A stretch of DNA of 33,265 bases. Origin: Spirochaetia bacterium (GTDB taxonomy: Bacteria > Spirochaetota > Spirochaetia > DSM-16054 > Sediminispirochaetaceae). This document shows, one piece after another, positions 16,208-24,518 of the stretch. Below the pieces are notes generated by a model that saw only the letters and a list, made by a program, of their open reading frames with translations, did not search any database and had not been told where the DNA came from. Numbering within the stretch: position 1 is the stretch's first letter; each line of letters starts with the position of its first letter. The translations under genes were made by a program, and so were the position numbers. Location: positions 1 through 33,265 of the forward strand of contig JAIPFV010000023.1 in NCBI GenBank assembly GCA_021736475.1, written 5' to 3'.

Positions 16208-17494
16208 TTATGAAGCAGCGGCAGCTGCAGCGGCTATTCGGCGGGTGCGCTGTTGGTCGTACCTGAAAAGAAGAAAAAACATCAGTGCATTTACCCCGGC
16301 CACCAGCCCGGTAATTCTCCACATTCCGTCAAGACCGATTGAGCCGATGGCAAAACCGGATACATAGGGCCCGATGGTAAAACCCAAGCCGAAGATCAGA
16401 CTCAACAGCCCGTTAAAACGCCCCCGGTGGGTTATGGGAGTGTGATTGGCAATGAATACACTCAAATTTGTCACTAAAATTATCTCGCCGATTGTCCACA
16501 ACACAGTAGAGACCAGGAACAGGGGAAAACTCTCGACAAAAAAGAGTATCCCGAAGCCTATCATAAAAAACAGGGAGGCATACACCATATTGTTCAGAGG
16601 CTTAAACCGGCCAAAGATAAACAAGACCCCGGTGGTAGCTATCAGCACTACCACCGCGTTCAGGGACATAATGGTGCCGAACAACTCCGCCCCGCGCTCG
16701 CCCCATAGGGAGGACAAGTGCAGGGGAATCGTAAAAGCGTGCTGACTGTAGATAAAGTTGCTTATAATTCCCAAGGGTGCAAACAGTAACAACACCGGCC
16801 GCCGCAGCAGGGCCCGGAACATAGAACCACCCTCGGCCTGCTCCAGGTGGAAATCCCCCTCCAGACTCTGGGAGATTTCTGCACTGGAGGGTTTTGTCTC
16901 CGGTACCCACAACAGCACTAGGCTGAAGGCCACCAGGGTAGTAAGAGCATCTCCCCAAAAAATCCAGTGAAGATAGTTTCGAAACAAGAAACCGGCGATT
17001 AGAGGACCAATAGCCACACCCATATTCGTGCCCAGGTAGAGCAGCGAAAATGCCCGCTGTCGTAGAGGACTGGCGGTTATATCGGCCACAATTGAGTTTA
17101 CCACCGGGCGCACCGCTCCCATGGCTCCGGCGGCACATATCAGTACCCAGGCAATGGCGATGGTCGGCTCGAGAAAACCACAGATTCCCACCGACACTGT
17201 GGACATAAGCTGCAGGCCCAAAATCATACGCCTGCGGCCGAAGAGGTCGGTTAAGCTGCCCCCTAAAATGCCTCCGGCCATCGAGGAGCCCGCCGAAAGC
17301 ATGACAAACATGCCCGCAGTTTCCGTGGGCATACCGAGAATCTGAGTCAAATACAGGGTAAGGAACAGCTTTACAAAATCGCCCATACGGTTGACGGTGC
17401 GGGCAAAGAAGAGGATATAGACCGGCTTTGAAAGCCCACCGTAGTTGCGCTGCCAGGCTCGCTGCAGTCCGGCGGGGAACTTTATAGTTTTCAC
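16208..17494 (-). CDS. MFS transporter (MFS_1 family)
   Basis: This 428-residue inner-membrane protein has about 12 helices. The motif-A loop between helices 2 and 3 reads GGSLTDLFGRRRMILG (about 78-93), typical of drug/proton or sugar efflux-type MFS proteins, and a weaker copy, THRGRFNGLLSLIFGLG, appears in the second half. A charged central loop with a Glu/Ser-rich stretch separates the halves. The C-terminus ends in a run of seven alanines and a serine. GTG start at 17494, seven nt after rtcB, with AAGGG just inside the rtcB end, so it is coupled to that gene. By position it could be the exchanger of the arginine operon, which otherwise lacks an arcD in this window; that is only a hypothesis because arcD antiporters belong to the APC superfamily. 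Confidence 0.85.
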   Translation of the reverse strand: MKTIKFPAGLQRAWQRNYGGLSKPVYILFFARTVNRMGDFVKLFLTLYLTQILGMPTETAGMFVMLSAGSSMAGGILGGSLTDLFGRRRMILGLQLMSTVSVGICGFLEPTIAIAWVLICAAGAMGAVRPVVNSIVADITASPLRQRAFSLLYLGTNMGVAIGPLIAGFLFRNYLHWIFWGDALTTLVAFSLVLLWVPETKPSSAEISQSLEGDFHLEQAEGGSMFRALLRRPVLLLFAPLGIISNFIYSQHAFTIPLHLSSLWGERGAELFGTIMSLNAVVVLIATTGVLFIFGRFKPLNNMVYASLFFMIGFGILFFVESFPLFLVSTVLWTIGEIILVTNLSVFIANHTPITHRGRFNGLLSLIFGLGFTIGPYVSGFAIGSIGLDGMWRITGLVAGVNALMFFLLFRYDQQRTRRIAAAAAAAS

Positions 17495-17501
17495 TTTGCT
17501 C

Positions 17502-18656
17502 TTACCCTTTGATTACTGCCAGTGGGGAGAGCTCGACCAATATCTTAACCAGATCCCGCTGATGCTCCATTACATCGGAGATGTTCTTATAAGCCCCCGC
17601 CGCCTCGTCCAGATCTTTGCTGCTGCGGAGGTTGTGAAGTATACCCTGACGGTCCATCCGGCTACGCTCTTTCTGCAGATCGAGGCTGCGCTGGGCAGCC
17701 TTCCGCCCCATCACCCGGCCGGCACCGTGGGAACAGGAGCAAAAGCTCTCCGGATTACCAAGCCCTTCAACGATATAGCTGTGGGTCCCCTGGCTCCCCG
17801 GAACTATGCCGCGCTGCCCCTTGCGGGCGGAGGTTGCCCCCTTGCGGTGAACTACCACCTCCCGACCGAAGTGCTGCTCTAGGGCGGCAAAATTGTGGTG
17901 AATGTTTACTTCCTCGCCAAAGCTCACCCGCGGATAGTAACGCTTTAGCACCGACTGCACCGTGTGCAGCATATGGGCCCGGGAGGCGGCGGCAAACTCC
18001 TGGGCAAACTGCATTGAGGCAAAATACTCATTTGCCGTGGGACTGCCTAAAAACAGCGGTGCCAGCTGGATATCCGGCAGCTTCTCCTTCAGCTCTTTAT
18101 TCAACTGGTCCTTGGCCCGGCGGTAGTATTCCTTGGCAATGGTGTAGCCGAAGTTACGGCTGCCCGAGTGCAGCATTATCCACACCCGCCCGTCGCTGCC
18201 CTGCTGCAGCTCGATAAAGTGGTTCCCCCCGCCGAGGGTGCCCAGTTGATAGCGGGCAGAATCAAGCTCCTGCTGCACTACCTTTGTAGGGGGGGCTTCG
18301 TCAAAACCTTCCCACTGCTGCTGAGTTTTGTGGTGCTTAAAGCCCACCGGTATGAGCGAACGCAGCTCATCCACTATTTTCTGCAGTTTGTCGTGGGAAA
18401 TTCCCTCCAGGGAGGTCTGTACCGCATTCATGCCGCAGCCGATATCCACTCCCACCGCGTTAGGGATTACCGCATCCGTGGTTGCCAACACCCCGCCGAT
18501 AGGCATGCCGAAGCCCTGGTGGGCATCGGGCATAATCGCAACGTGGTGATAGGCATAGGGTAAATTAGCTATATTTTTGGCTTGGGCCAGGGCGCCCTCT
18601 TCAAGTGTGTCGAGCCACAGCTTGATGGGCACCCCTTCCGTACGTATCTCAAACAT
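17502..18656 (-). CDS. rtcB: RNA-splicing ligase RtcB
   Basis: This 384-residue cytoplasmic RNA ligase joins 2',3'-cyclic phosphate or 3'-phosphate ends to 5'-OH ends using GTP and Mn2+. Metal and guanylylation residues are all present: GVDIGCGM (D71, C74), [10 protein letters not shown] (N145, H146), MLHSGSR (H163), [10 protein letters not shown] (H253/H254) and CSHGAGR (guanylylated H310). Length is on the short side, as in one major bacterial RtcB branch. No rtcA, archease or RtcR gene is nearby. Its start overlaps the end of arcB by 8 nt and its end is 7 nt from the MFS gene, so it is embedded in the arginine catabolic operon, an unusual place for an RNA repair enzyme. Confidence 0.95.
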   Translation of the reverse strand: MFEIRTEGVPIKLWLDTLEEGALAQAKNIANLPYAYHHVAIMPDAHQGFGMPIGGVLATTDAVIPNAVGVDIGCGMNAVQTSLEGISHDKLQKIVDELRSLIPVGFKHHKTQQQWEGFDEAPPTKVVQQELDSARYQLGTLGGGNHFIELQQGSDGRVWIMLHSGSRNFGYTIAKEYYRRAKDQLNKELKEKLPDIQLAPLFLGSPTANEYFASMQFAQEFAAASRAHMLHTVQSVLKRYYPRVSFGEEVNIHHNFAALEQHFGREVVVHRKGATSARKGQRGIVPGSQGTHSYIVEGLGNPESFCSCSHGAGRVMGRKAAQRSLDLQKERSRMDRQGILHNLRSSKDLDEAAGAYKNISDVMEHQRDLVKILVELSPLAVIKG

Positions 18657-19644
18657 TTCCTATAGTGGCTACCATAACCGCCTTAATTGTATGCATCCGA
18701 TTTTCCGCCTCGTCAAAGACCACTGAGTGGCGGCTGCGGAAAACTTCATCGGATACTTCCATCTCCTGCAATCCAAACTTCTCCTGGATTTCCTTGCCAA
18801 TGCTGGTTTCAGTATCATGAAAGGCGGGCAAGCAGTGCATAAAGACCACATCGTTGTTGCCGGTTTGCTTCAGCATGCTCATGTCCACCCGATACTTTTC
18901 AAGCAGTTTTATTCGCTGTGCAAACTGCTCTTCCTCACCCATCGAGACCCATACGTCGGTATACAGCACGTCCGCCTCTTTTACCCCGAGGGCAATGTCG
19001 TCGGTAAACTCTATCGAGGCCCCCGATTCTTTGGCCACCTTCTGCATTTCGTCGACCAGCTCTTTGTCCGGCAGTAGCTCCGCAGGGGCTATTCCGACAA
19101 ACTGCATCCCCAGTTTCGCAGCCCCTATCATGAGGGAGCGGCCCATATTATTACGGGCATCACCGATAAACACAAATTTCACCTTATTCAAAGGTTTGTT
19201 CACCGATTCACGGACCGTCAAAAAGTCGGCTAGTATCTGGGTCGGGTGATACTGGTCGGTCAAACCGTTCCATACCGGCACCCCGGAGTACTTAGCCAAC
19301 ATCTCCACCGTTTCCTGCTTAAAGCCGCGGAACTCGATTCCATCGTAGTATCGTCCCAGCACTCTGGCAGTATCCTCGACGGACTCCTTCTTCCCCATTT
19401 GACTGTTGGTTAGAAAGGTAACCTTCGCTCCCTCATCATAGGCCGCCACCTCAAAGGCACAGCGGGTTCTGGTAGAAGCCTTTTCAAACAGCAGTACAAT
19501 GTTCTTTCCATCTAACAGATTCCCTTTCAATCCGGCCCGTTTTTTCCGTTTAAGGTCCTCTGATAGGTCCAGTAGATACAGAATTTCCTCTCGGCTATAG
19601 TCCTTCAAGCTTAATAGACTGCGCCGCTTCAAATTTACCGGCAT
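18649..19644 (-). CDS. arcB: Ornithine carbamoyltransferase, probably catabolic
   Basis: This 331-residue enzyme splits citrulline with phosphate into ornithine and carbamoyl phosphate in the arginine deiminase pathway (or runs the reverse in biosynthesis). Signatures: carbamoyl-phosphate loop STRTR (57-61, in [12 protein letters not shown]), HPTQ (133-136), and HCLPAFHD (270-277) for ornithine. Linkage with arcA, 30 nt upstream, argues for the catabolic role. I moved the start to ATG 19644, because the AGGAGG at 19651-19656 lies six bases upstream of it; the in-frame TTG at 19650 would sit directly against that site. The stop overlaps rtcB by 8 nt. No carbamate kinase (arcC) is in the window. 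Confidence 0.95.
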   Translation of the reverse strand: MPVNLKRRSLLSLKDYSREEILYLLDLSEDLKRKKRAGLKGNLLDGKNIVLLFEKASTRTRCAFEVAAYDEGAKVTFLTNSQMGKKESVEDTARVLGRYYDGIEFRGFKQETVEMLAKYSGVPVWNGLTDQYHPTQILADFLTVRESVNKPLNKVKFVFIGDARNNMGRSLMIGAAKLGMQFVGIAPAELLPDKELVDEMQKVAKESGASIEFTDDIALGVKEADVLYTDVWVSMGEEEQFAQRIKLLEKYRVDMSMLKQTGNNDVVFMHCLPAFHDTETSIGKEIQEKFGLQEMEVSDEVFRSRHSVVFDEAENRMHTIKAVMVATIGNV

Positions 19645-19674
19645 ATTCAACCTCCTAATATCTATATTGAGTCT

Positions 19675-20883
19675 CTATATTGAGTCCCGCAGCAGCGGCA
19701 TACTCATACAGCGCGGACCGCCGCGTCCGCGCACCAGTTCGGACCCTTCAATCTCCACCACCTCAATACCATTTTCTCGGAGCGTCTTGTTCGAGGCGGT
19801 ATTGCGATCATAGGTCATTACCTTCCCCGGTGCTAAGGCCAGGGTATTGGTGCTGTCGTTCCACTGCTCCCGGGCAGCGGTTAAATCATCATCTCCTCCA
19901 CTCTCGATCAATCGTACCGCCGAAAGCTGCAATGCATCCTTCAAGGCCTCTTCCAAACTGTCGAGGGGATGGACCAGCACTACCCCGCCGCTTCCCGGTT
20001 CCAACTTAAACACCGAGACTTTTCGGCGAATTTCAGGAAAAACAGAAAAAGCATCGTAGTCTACCATGGTAAACACAGTATCAAGGTGCATATATTCCCG
20101 CCGGAAGGGTATCTGGATTACCAGCACCTGGCTGTAGCCTCCTGCAAACAGGCGCTGGGCCAAACGTTCAATACCTTCGGTACTGGTTCGCTGGCTGCAG
20201 CCGACCGCCACCGTATGGGCATTTAACACAAGGATATCTCCACCCTCTATAGTATCAAGGTCGGAATAATGATACCACAGGGTCAACGGGCTATCATTAA
20301 ATTTCGGATGGTGCCGATAGATGGCAGATAGTAGACGGGTCTCCCGCATCCTGGCCGGAGCTTTCATTGCATTTATTGCGAGACCGGTTCCTATAAGCGC
20401 CCCCGGATCGCGGGCAAAATAGAGGTTGGTCAGGGGGTTAATATAGAAGGGGTGGGCATCCTTTATAAAATGAGCTAAGCGGCTCCCGTCGGCGGGATGA
20501 AGGTCTTGCTTGCGCAGTCCGGTTATCATCACATCGACAAACTGAGGCCCCTCCAGAGCTTCCAGGTACTTCACAAGGTCGTGCCTGAGCATCTGATCAC
20601 CAATCCGGCATTCGGCAACCACCTCTTCGGTCAGCTCATTACGGACCTCCGGCTGCCGGCAGACATCCTCCAGCAGGTCGCGGTAGTACCATACCTCTGC
20701 CCCGTGGCTGCGGAGAGCCTCTGCAAAGGCATCATGCTCTTCCTGAATCTTTTTTAACCACGGAATGTCCTCAAACAGCATCTCCAGCAAGTAGCGCGGG
20801 GTAAGCTGCTCAAGCTCGCTTCCCGGCCGATGCAGCAATACCCGTTTCAAGCTTCCTATCTCTGATTGAACTTCATATTTCAT
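19675..20883 (-). CDS. arcA: Arginine deiminase
   Basis: This 402-residue cytoplasmic enzyme converts L-arginine to citrulline and ammonia, the first step of arginine fermentation. Catalytic residues match the family: FARDP (D159), IEGGD (E213), MHLDTVF (H266, D268) and the nucleophile Cys in GGPRCMSMPL (C392). The N-terminus IGSLKRVLLHRPG is typical. I prefer ATG 20883 over GTG 20898; the GTG has no separated Shine-Dalgarno, and the ATG gives the usual family N-terminus. The motif NPLTNLYFARDP differs slightly from the common PMPNLYFTRDP. It is the first gene of the minus-strand operon; a candidate promoter overlaps that of the divergent secreted-protein gene. Confidence 0.95.
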   Translation of the reverse strand: MKYEVQSEIGSLKRVLLHRPGSELEQLTPRYLLEMLFEDIPWLKKIQEEHDAFAEALRSHGAEVWYYRDLLEDVCRQPEVRNELTEEVVAECRIGDQMLRHDLVKYLEALEGPQFVDVMITGLRKQDLHPADGSRLAHFIKDAHPFYINPLTNLYFARDPGALIGTGLAINAMKAPARMRETRLLSAIYRHHPKFNDSPLTLWYHYSDLDTIEGGDILVLNAHTVAVGCSQRTSTEGIERLAQRLFAGGYSQVLVIQIPFRREYMHLDTVFTMVDYDAFSVFPEIRRKVSVFKLEPGSGGVVLVHPLDSLEEALKDALQLSAVRLIESGGDDDLTAAREQWNDSTNTLALAPGKVMTYDRNTASNKTLRENGIEVVEIEGSELVRGRGGPRCMSMPLLRDSI

Positions 20884-20912
20884 ACCCCATTTATACACCT
20901 TTTGCCCGTTAA

Positions 20913-20939
20913 TTGCGACCTTTACGCGACTTTTATAAT
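20913..20939 (+). promoter_or_regulatory. Candidate promoter for the secreted protein gene
   Basis: TATAAT at 20934-20939 is a perfect -10. TTGCGA at 20913-20918 is a possible -35 with a short 15-bp spacer. Transcription would start near 20946, 63 nt before the ATG at 21009. This also argues against the longer TTG start at 20913, which would fall inside the promoter. Confidence 0.5.
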
Positions 20940-20963
20940 AATGCAGTTTTCGGCGGTTTTCAG
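20935..20963 (-). promoter_or_regulatory. Candidate arcA promoter, overlapping the divergent promoter
   Basis: Read on the minus strand, CTGAAA (20963-20958, four of six to the -35) is followed after 17 bp by TATTAT (20940-20935, five of six to the -10). The -10 lies on top of the TATAAT of the opposite promoter. No clear ArgR or FNR-type box was seen. Confidence 0.35.
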
Positions 20964-21008
20964 CACCAGGACTTGAAGAAAAGCAAAAGCTGCACTACCT
21001 TCTTACAC

Positions 21009-21836
21009 ATGAAAAGAATAATACCTATACTCTCTGTTGCACTCTTATTAGTTCCATTGGCTGCGTCGGCGGAGCAGCCCGATTTCTCCGATACCCTCGC
21101 TTCCATGGAGGCACTGTTCACCTCGGATACCCTGTCGCAGCTTGAGGATAACCGCAGCGAAGGAAAGGCAGGTTTCAACCGCTTTTTTACTTCCGACGGC
21201 CGGGCGACCCACCTTCCGGGAGTAGATATTGCGGGAGACCTCATCCAATCGGCGTATTCGGTCGATTATGCCGTCGGGGTTGAATCTCTGTACCTGATTC
21301 CCTGGCAGGATATAAGCCCTAGGCTCACTACGCTGCCCCGGGAGGAGTTTCGTCTGGAAATATACAACATCCTCCGTAAAATCAGCAGTCTGGAAGGCAT
21401 TAAATATTATTCAGCCTCCCGCGAGCGGATGCGCACGCTCTTCGCTGAAAGCTGGGCTATCAATAATCCTGACGACCAAAAGAAGATCGACGATCCCCTG
21501 GTTCGCAGCATTCCGGAAGAGGATACCATCTATATCCAGCAAAAGGACCTTACCTTCGGGAAAAATATTTCCAAGGTTCATTACCAGAGTTCAGGTGACT
21601 ACTTCCGCATGAACATTGTAAATCTCACCACTATGACCTACATGTTCTTCCCGGTAGTTGGAAAGGAGAACATGTCGATGCAGTTGTTAATTGTACCCGT
21701 ACAGGAGGGAATTGCCTTCTACGGCCTTAATACGGTGGATGTAATGAAGCTCAAGATATTCTACGATAAAATGCGCGACTCATTCACCAATAGAATGGTC
21801 GCGCTGTACAATTGGTTTCTTACTGAGCTGCAGTAA
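21009..21836 (+). CDS. Secreted or periplasmic protein of unknown function
   Basis: This 275-residue protein is of no family I can name with confidence. The ATG at 21009 gives a clear Sec signal peptide: MKR, a hydrophobic core IIPILSVALLLVPLA, and an ASA cleavage site before EQ, at about residue 22. There is no lipobox Cys, so it is periplasmic or exported rather than a lipoprotein. The mature part has a segment YAVGVESLYLIPW, helical RLEIYNILRKISSLEGIKYYSASRERMRTLF, and a C-terminal beta-rich region (VHYQSSGDYFRMNIVNLTTMTYMFFPVVG) ending in a helix. No Cys-based or catalytic motif is evident. The Shine-Dalgarno is weak. The longer frame from TTG 20913 is rejected because it overlaps the promoter. 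It is convergent with nrdJ (15-nt gap). Confidence 0.75.
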   Translation: MKRIIPILSVALLLVPLAASAEQPDFSDTLASMEALFTSDTLSQLEDNRSEGKAGFNRFFTSDGRATHLPGVDIAGDLIQSAYSVDYAVGVESLYLIPWQDISPRLTTLPREEFRLEIYNILRKISSLEGIKYYSASRERMRTLFAESWAINNPDDQKKIDDPLVRSIPEEDTIYIQQKDLTFGKNISKVHYQSSGDYFRMNIVNLTTMTYMFFPVVGKENMSMQLLIVPVQEGIAFYGLNTVDVMKLKIFYDKMRDSFTNRMVALYNWFLTELQ

Positions 21837-21851
21837 ACTCTAAATTAAACT

Positions 21852-24344
21852 CTAACACTCACTGTGGCCACAGGAGTGACACTTTTTGCAGCCCTCGATA
21901 AACATAAAGGTAGCATTACCACAAACCGGACATATATCGGCTGTCGGCTCGTTGAATGAAAGGGAGAACTGCTTCTTTTCGTTCTCCTCCTCTTCATCGG
22001 GCAGTACCGGATAATTGTAATCCTCTTGATGGTCCTTTCCGATGTGTTCTTCGATCGCTTGAGCTATGGCGTCGGGCAGGCTCATTACCCGGTTTTTCCC
22101 GAAACCCCGCTGCCGTCCGCTGCCGATACTGCGCAGCTGGGCAATGATATTCTCTGCACGCTCTTCCGGGTTCATCGGGCTCGGCATCCGCAGAATAAGG
22201 CTAATTAAGCGCCCCAGTCCCTCGGCATCCGCCGAAACGTCAGAACCGACTTTAGCTACATTGATAAAAATCTCAAAGGGCTCATTCTTATTGGCGCCAT
22301 CGGAGTTTACCGTAATATAGGCTGTTCCGATGGGAGTATGTTTGCGGTAGGTAATACCGTGCAGTACCGTCGGGCGTACCCGGGAACGGATCTGCTCCGG
22401 TTCAGGGACCGGTGCTGCCTCGGTTTTAGACTCCTCTTCTGTTTTCAGATTCAGCACCTGCTCATCACGCGAGCCGTCACGGTAAATCGTGCCCCCCTTA
22501 CAACCCAAGTCGTACATCAGCTCGTACAGCTCTTTGGTCTGCTCTACCGTGTAATGGCTCGGCATATTGCTGGTTTTGGAAATGCTGGAGTCAACCCAGC
22601 GCTGAATAGCGCCCTGCACACGTACATGCTCTTCCGGAGTAAGATCCATAGCTGACACAAAATAGTCGGGCAGAGGTTCGTTTTCATTGTCCTTGAGCCA
22701 ATCGTTATATACATCCACCCGTTCGGTATGAGAGCCCATTCGGCCCCGCCGTTCCCATTCCCAAAAGTAGTACGGCTCTATGCCGGTGGAAGTACCCACC
22801 ATAGTACCGGTTGTACCGGTTGGTGCCTGGGTTAGTAGGGTTACGTTTCGAATTCCCTTTTCTTTTACAGCCTGCCGCACTTCTTCGGTCATACCCTGCA
22901 TGAAGCCGCTTTCAAGGAATTTTTCCGAATCAAAATAGGCAAAACTGCCCTTCTCCGCCGCGTATTCCGCACTGGCAAGGTAGGATTGCTCGGCAATAAA
23001 CTTAAACAGTTTATCCAGGAACTTCTCCGACTCGGCCCCGCCGTAGCGGATTTTCAGGCGAATCATCATTTCAGCCAGACCCATGGTGCCCAAACCGATA
23101 CGCCGCTCGGACTGCTGCTGTATTCGGTTAGCCTCGAAGAAGTAGGGGGTGTTGTCGATGACATCATCCAAAAAGCGGACCGCATAACGGACCGTTTTGC
23201 CCAGGGAGTCCCAATCGACCTTCCCCTGCTTTACAAAGCGGGCTAAATTCACAGCCCCCAAATTACACACCCCCCAGGGAGGCAGGCCTTGTTCCCCGCA
23301 GGGATTGGTACAATTTATTTTTGCGTAGTAGTAGCTGTTGCTTAGGGCGTTGTAGCGGTCAACAAAAAATATCCCCGGCTCGGCACTGGCCCAGGCGCTC
23401 TCGATAATACTGGTCCATATTTCCCGGGCTCTCACCGATTTGTACTTGGTGACCCCCTTCCCCTGGGCACGCCAGGCTTCGAGGTCTCCGTCCCAAAGCT
23501 CATCGTAGTCGGGATCGCTCACATCGGGAAACACTAAATCCCACATACCATCGCTCTTTACCGCCTGCATAAAGGCGTCGGTAATACCGACGCTTATGTT
23601 AGCGTTAGTAATTCGACCGGCTAAGCGTTTGCTGTTGACGAACTCCAGAATATCAGGGTGCCATATATTGAGGATAAGCATCAGCGCCCCGCGCCGACTG
23701 CCTCCCTGTTCGATTAATCCGGTCACAAAACTGTACAGTCCGCCCCAGGAGACCGAACCGCTGGAACGCCCGTTCACCCCTTTTACATATGCATGATGGG
23801 GGCGCAGACTGGAGAGGTTGATACCCACCCCGCCGCCCCGGGACATAATCTCGGTCATATGGGTGAGCGTTTCCATAATACCGCCGCGGCTGTCTTTTGG
23901 GGAGGGGATTACATAGCAGTTATAGTAGGTGAGTCGCTGTTCGGTGCCGGCACCGGTCAGGATACGCCCCCCGGGAACAAAGCGCCAGTCCTGCAGAAGC
24001 CATTCAAAGCGCTTACGCCACTCCTCCCGAACTTTCTCATTTTCCTCTTCGGCAATACCCCGGGCAACCCGTGCTATCATCTGGGACGGATCGGTTTCTA
24101 CCGGCTTATCGACATGCTCCAGCGGGGTGGTGAACTCAGTACCGTCCTCAAGCTTTACGTTCACCTCTCCGTCATTAACCGCAGCAATGCTGCCGATCTC
24201 TCGCTGCCCTGTATCTGCATTGGTCATTACCACAACTGTATCACCCACTGATAAGCTGCCCTTTTGACCATCCTTAAGAGCATACCGATCCAGAAATATT
24301 TTACGGCCCAATGGTTTCAACGGGTTCTTTCCTGCCTGTGCCAC
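21852..24344 (-). CDS. nrdJ: Adenosylcobalamin-dependent (class II) ribonucleoside-diphosphate reductase
   Basis: This 830-residue oxygen-independent enzyme makes deoxyribonucleotides using cobalamin as radical source. Active-site residues: the N347/C349/E351 triad in INCTNPCGEQG, the reducing Cys pair C143 (YNCYVIP) and C360 (GVCNLGAVNL), and the phosphate-binding LLTQAPTGTTGTMVGTSTG loop. A small beta-rich insert sits near the N-terminus (about 29-80, SVGDTVVVMTNADTGQREIG through VNVKLEDGTEF), reminiscent of an SH3/KOW-like barrel. The C-terminus ends in a Cys-rich zinc-ribbon-like tail (C805, C808, C819, C822, C825, C830), which probably also carries the disulfide-shuttling pair. GTG start with GGGAGGGAG just upstream. 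A long hairpin occupies the leader. No nrdA/B/D gene and no NrdR box are seen. Confidence 0.96.
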   Translation of the reverse strand: MAQAGKNPLKPLGRKIFLDRYALKDGQKGSLSVGDTVVVMTNADTGQREIGSIAAVNDGEVNVKLEDGTEFTTPLEHVDKPVETDPSQMIARVARGIAEEENEKVREEWRKRFEWLLQDWRFVPGGRILTGAGTEQRLTYYNCYVIPSPKDSRGGIMETLTHMTEIMSRGGGVGINLSSLRPHHAYVKGVNGRSSGSVSWGGLYSFVTGLIEQGGSRRGALMLILNIWHPDILEFVNSKRLAGRITNANISVGITDAFMQAVKSDGMWDLVFPDVSDPDYDELWDGDLEAWRAQGKGVTKYKSVRAREIWTSIIESAWASAEPGIFFVDRYNALSNSYYYAKINCTNPCGEQGLPPWGVCNLGAVNLARFVKQGKVDWDSLGKTVRYAVRFLDDVIDNTPYFFEANRIQQQSERRIGLGTMGLAEMMIRLKIRYGGAESEKFLDKLFKFIAEQSYLASAEYAAEKGSFAYFDSEKFLESGFMQGMTEEVRQAVKEKGIRNVTLLTQAPTGTTGTMVGTSTGIEPYYFWEWERRGRMGSHTERVDVYNDWLKDNENEPLPDYFVSAMDLTPEEHVRVQGAIQRWVDSSISKTSNMPSHYTVEQTKELYELMYDLGCKGGTIYRDGSRDEQVLNLKTEEESKTEAAPVPEPEQIRSRVRPTVLHGITYRKHTPIGTAYITVNSDGANKNEPFEIFINVAKVGSDVSADAEGLGRLISLILRMPSPMNPEERAENIIAQLRSIGSGRQRGFGKNRVMSLPDAIAQAIEEHIGKDHQEDYNYPVLPDEEEENEKKQFSLSFNEPTADICPVCGNATFMFIEGCKKCHSCGHSEC
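21856..21887 (+). terminator. Probable intrinsic terminator embedded in the nrdJ 3' end
   Basis: CACTC (21856-21860) pairs with GAGTG (21874-21878), and inside it CTGT/ACAG closes a GGCC loop, with one bulged A at 21861. Five T follow at 21883-21887. It lies just after the secreted-protein stop and inside the last codons of the convergent nrdJ gene. Confidence 0.45.
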
Positions 24345-24366
24345 AACTCCCTCCCAGTTTTTTTTT

Positions 24367-24426
24367 GAGACTTCGCGGCTGTACCTACAAGGCTTAGATG
24401 CCCAGTCTATACAGCCGCAAGGCCTC
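24367..24426 (-). promoter_or_regulatory. Long hairpin at the predicted 5' end of nrdJ mRNA
   Basis: A perfect 9-bp inverted repeat, GCGGCTGTA (24375-24383) and TACAGCCGC (24410-24418), is extended outward by eight more positions to 24367 and 24426. In the minus-strand RNA those eight are five Watson-Crick pairs, two G-U pairs and one C-A mismatch, giving a 17-position stem. The 26-nt apical part folds further (GGGC/GCCU around an AUCUAA loop). The predicted transcription start (about 24425) coincides with the first base of the stem. The ribosome-binding site follows after an A-rich single-stranded stretch. It is too short for a cobalamin riboswitch and has no U-run for termination. Role unknown. 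Confidence 0.6.
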
Positions 24427-24431
24427 CCTCT

Positions 24432-24460
24432 ACAATACTCATTTCAAAATCATAATTCAA
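24432..24460 (-). promoter_or_regulatory. Candidate nrdJ promoter
   Basis: On the minus strand TTGAAT (24460-24455) and TATTGT (24437-24432) are spaced by exactly 17 bp; each matches four of six consensus bases. The start would be near 24425, leaving a leader of about 80 nt. Confidence 0.45.
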
Positions 24461-24481
24461 GGCAACAGGCGTAAATTAGAA

Positions 24482-24510
24482 TTGCGCTTCCCATTCTTTT
24501 ATTGTATTCT
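24482..24510 (+). promoter_or_regulatory. Candidate ktrB promoter giving a leaderless mRNA
   Basis: TTGCGC (24482-24487) and TATTCT (24505-24510) are spaced by 17 bp. The predicted start, about 24517, falls one or two bases before the GTG at 24519. The gene has no Shine-Dalgarno, which fits leaderless translation. Confidence 0.4.
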
Positions 24511-24518
24511 AGGCCACT

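Noticed and set aside
16208-16235. Seven-alanine C-terminus of the MFS protein as a repeat expansion or frameshift
   Set aside because: Codons are mixed (gcg, gct, gcc, gca types), the frame is intact and the tail is a harmless end to the last cytoplasmic segment.
20913-21008. N-terminal extension of the secreted protein from TTG 20913
   Set aside because: It would overlap the predicted promoter and bury the signal peptide; ATG 21009 gives a clean signal peptide.
24345-24430. Cobalamin riboswitch upstream of nrdJ
   Set aside because: The leader is only about 80 nt and has no B12-box-like sequence; cobalamin riboswitches are much longer.
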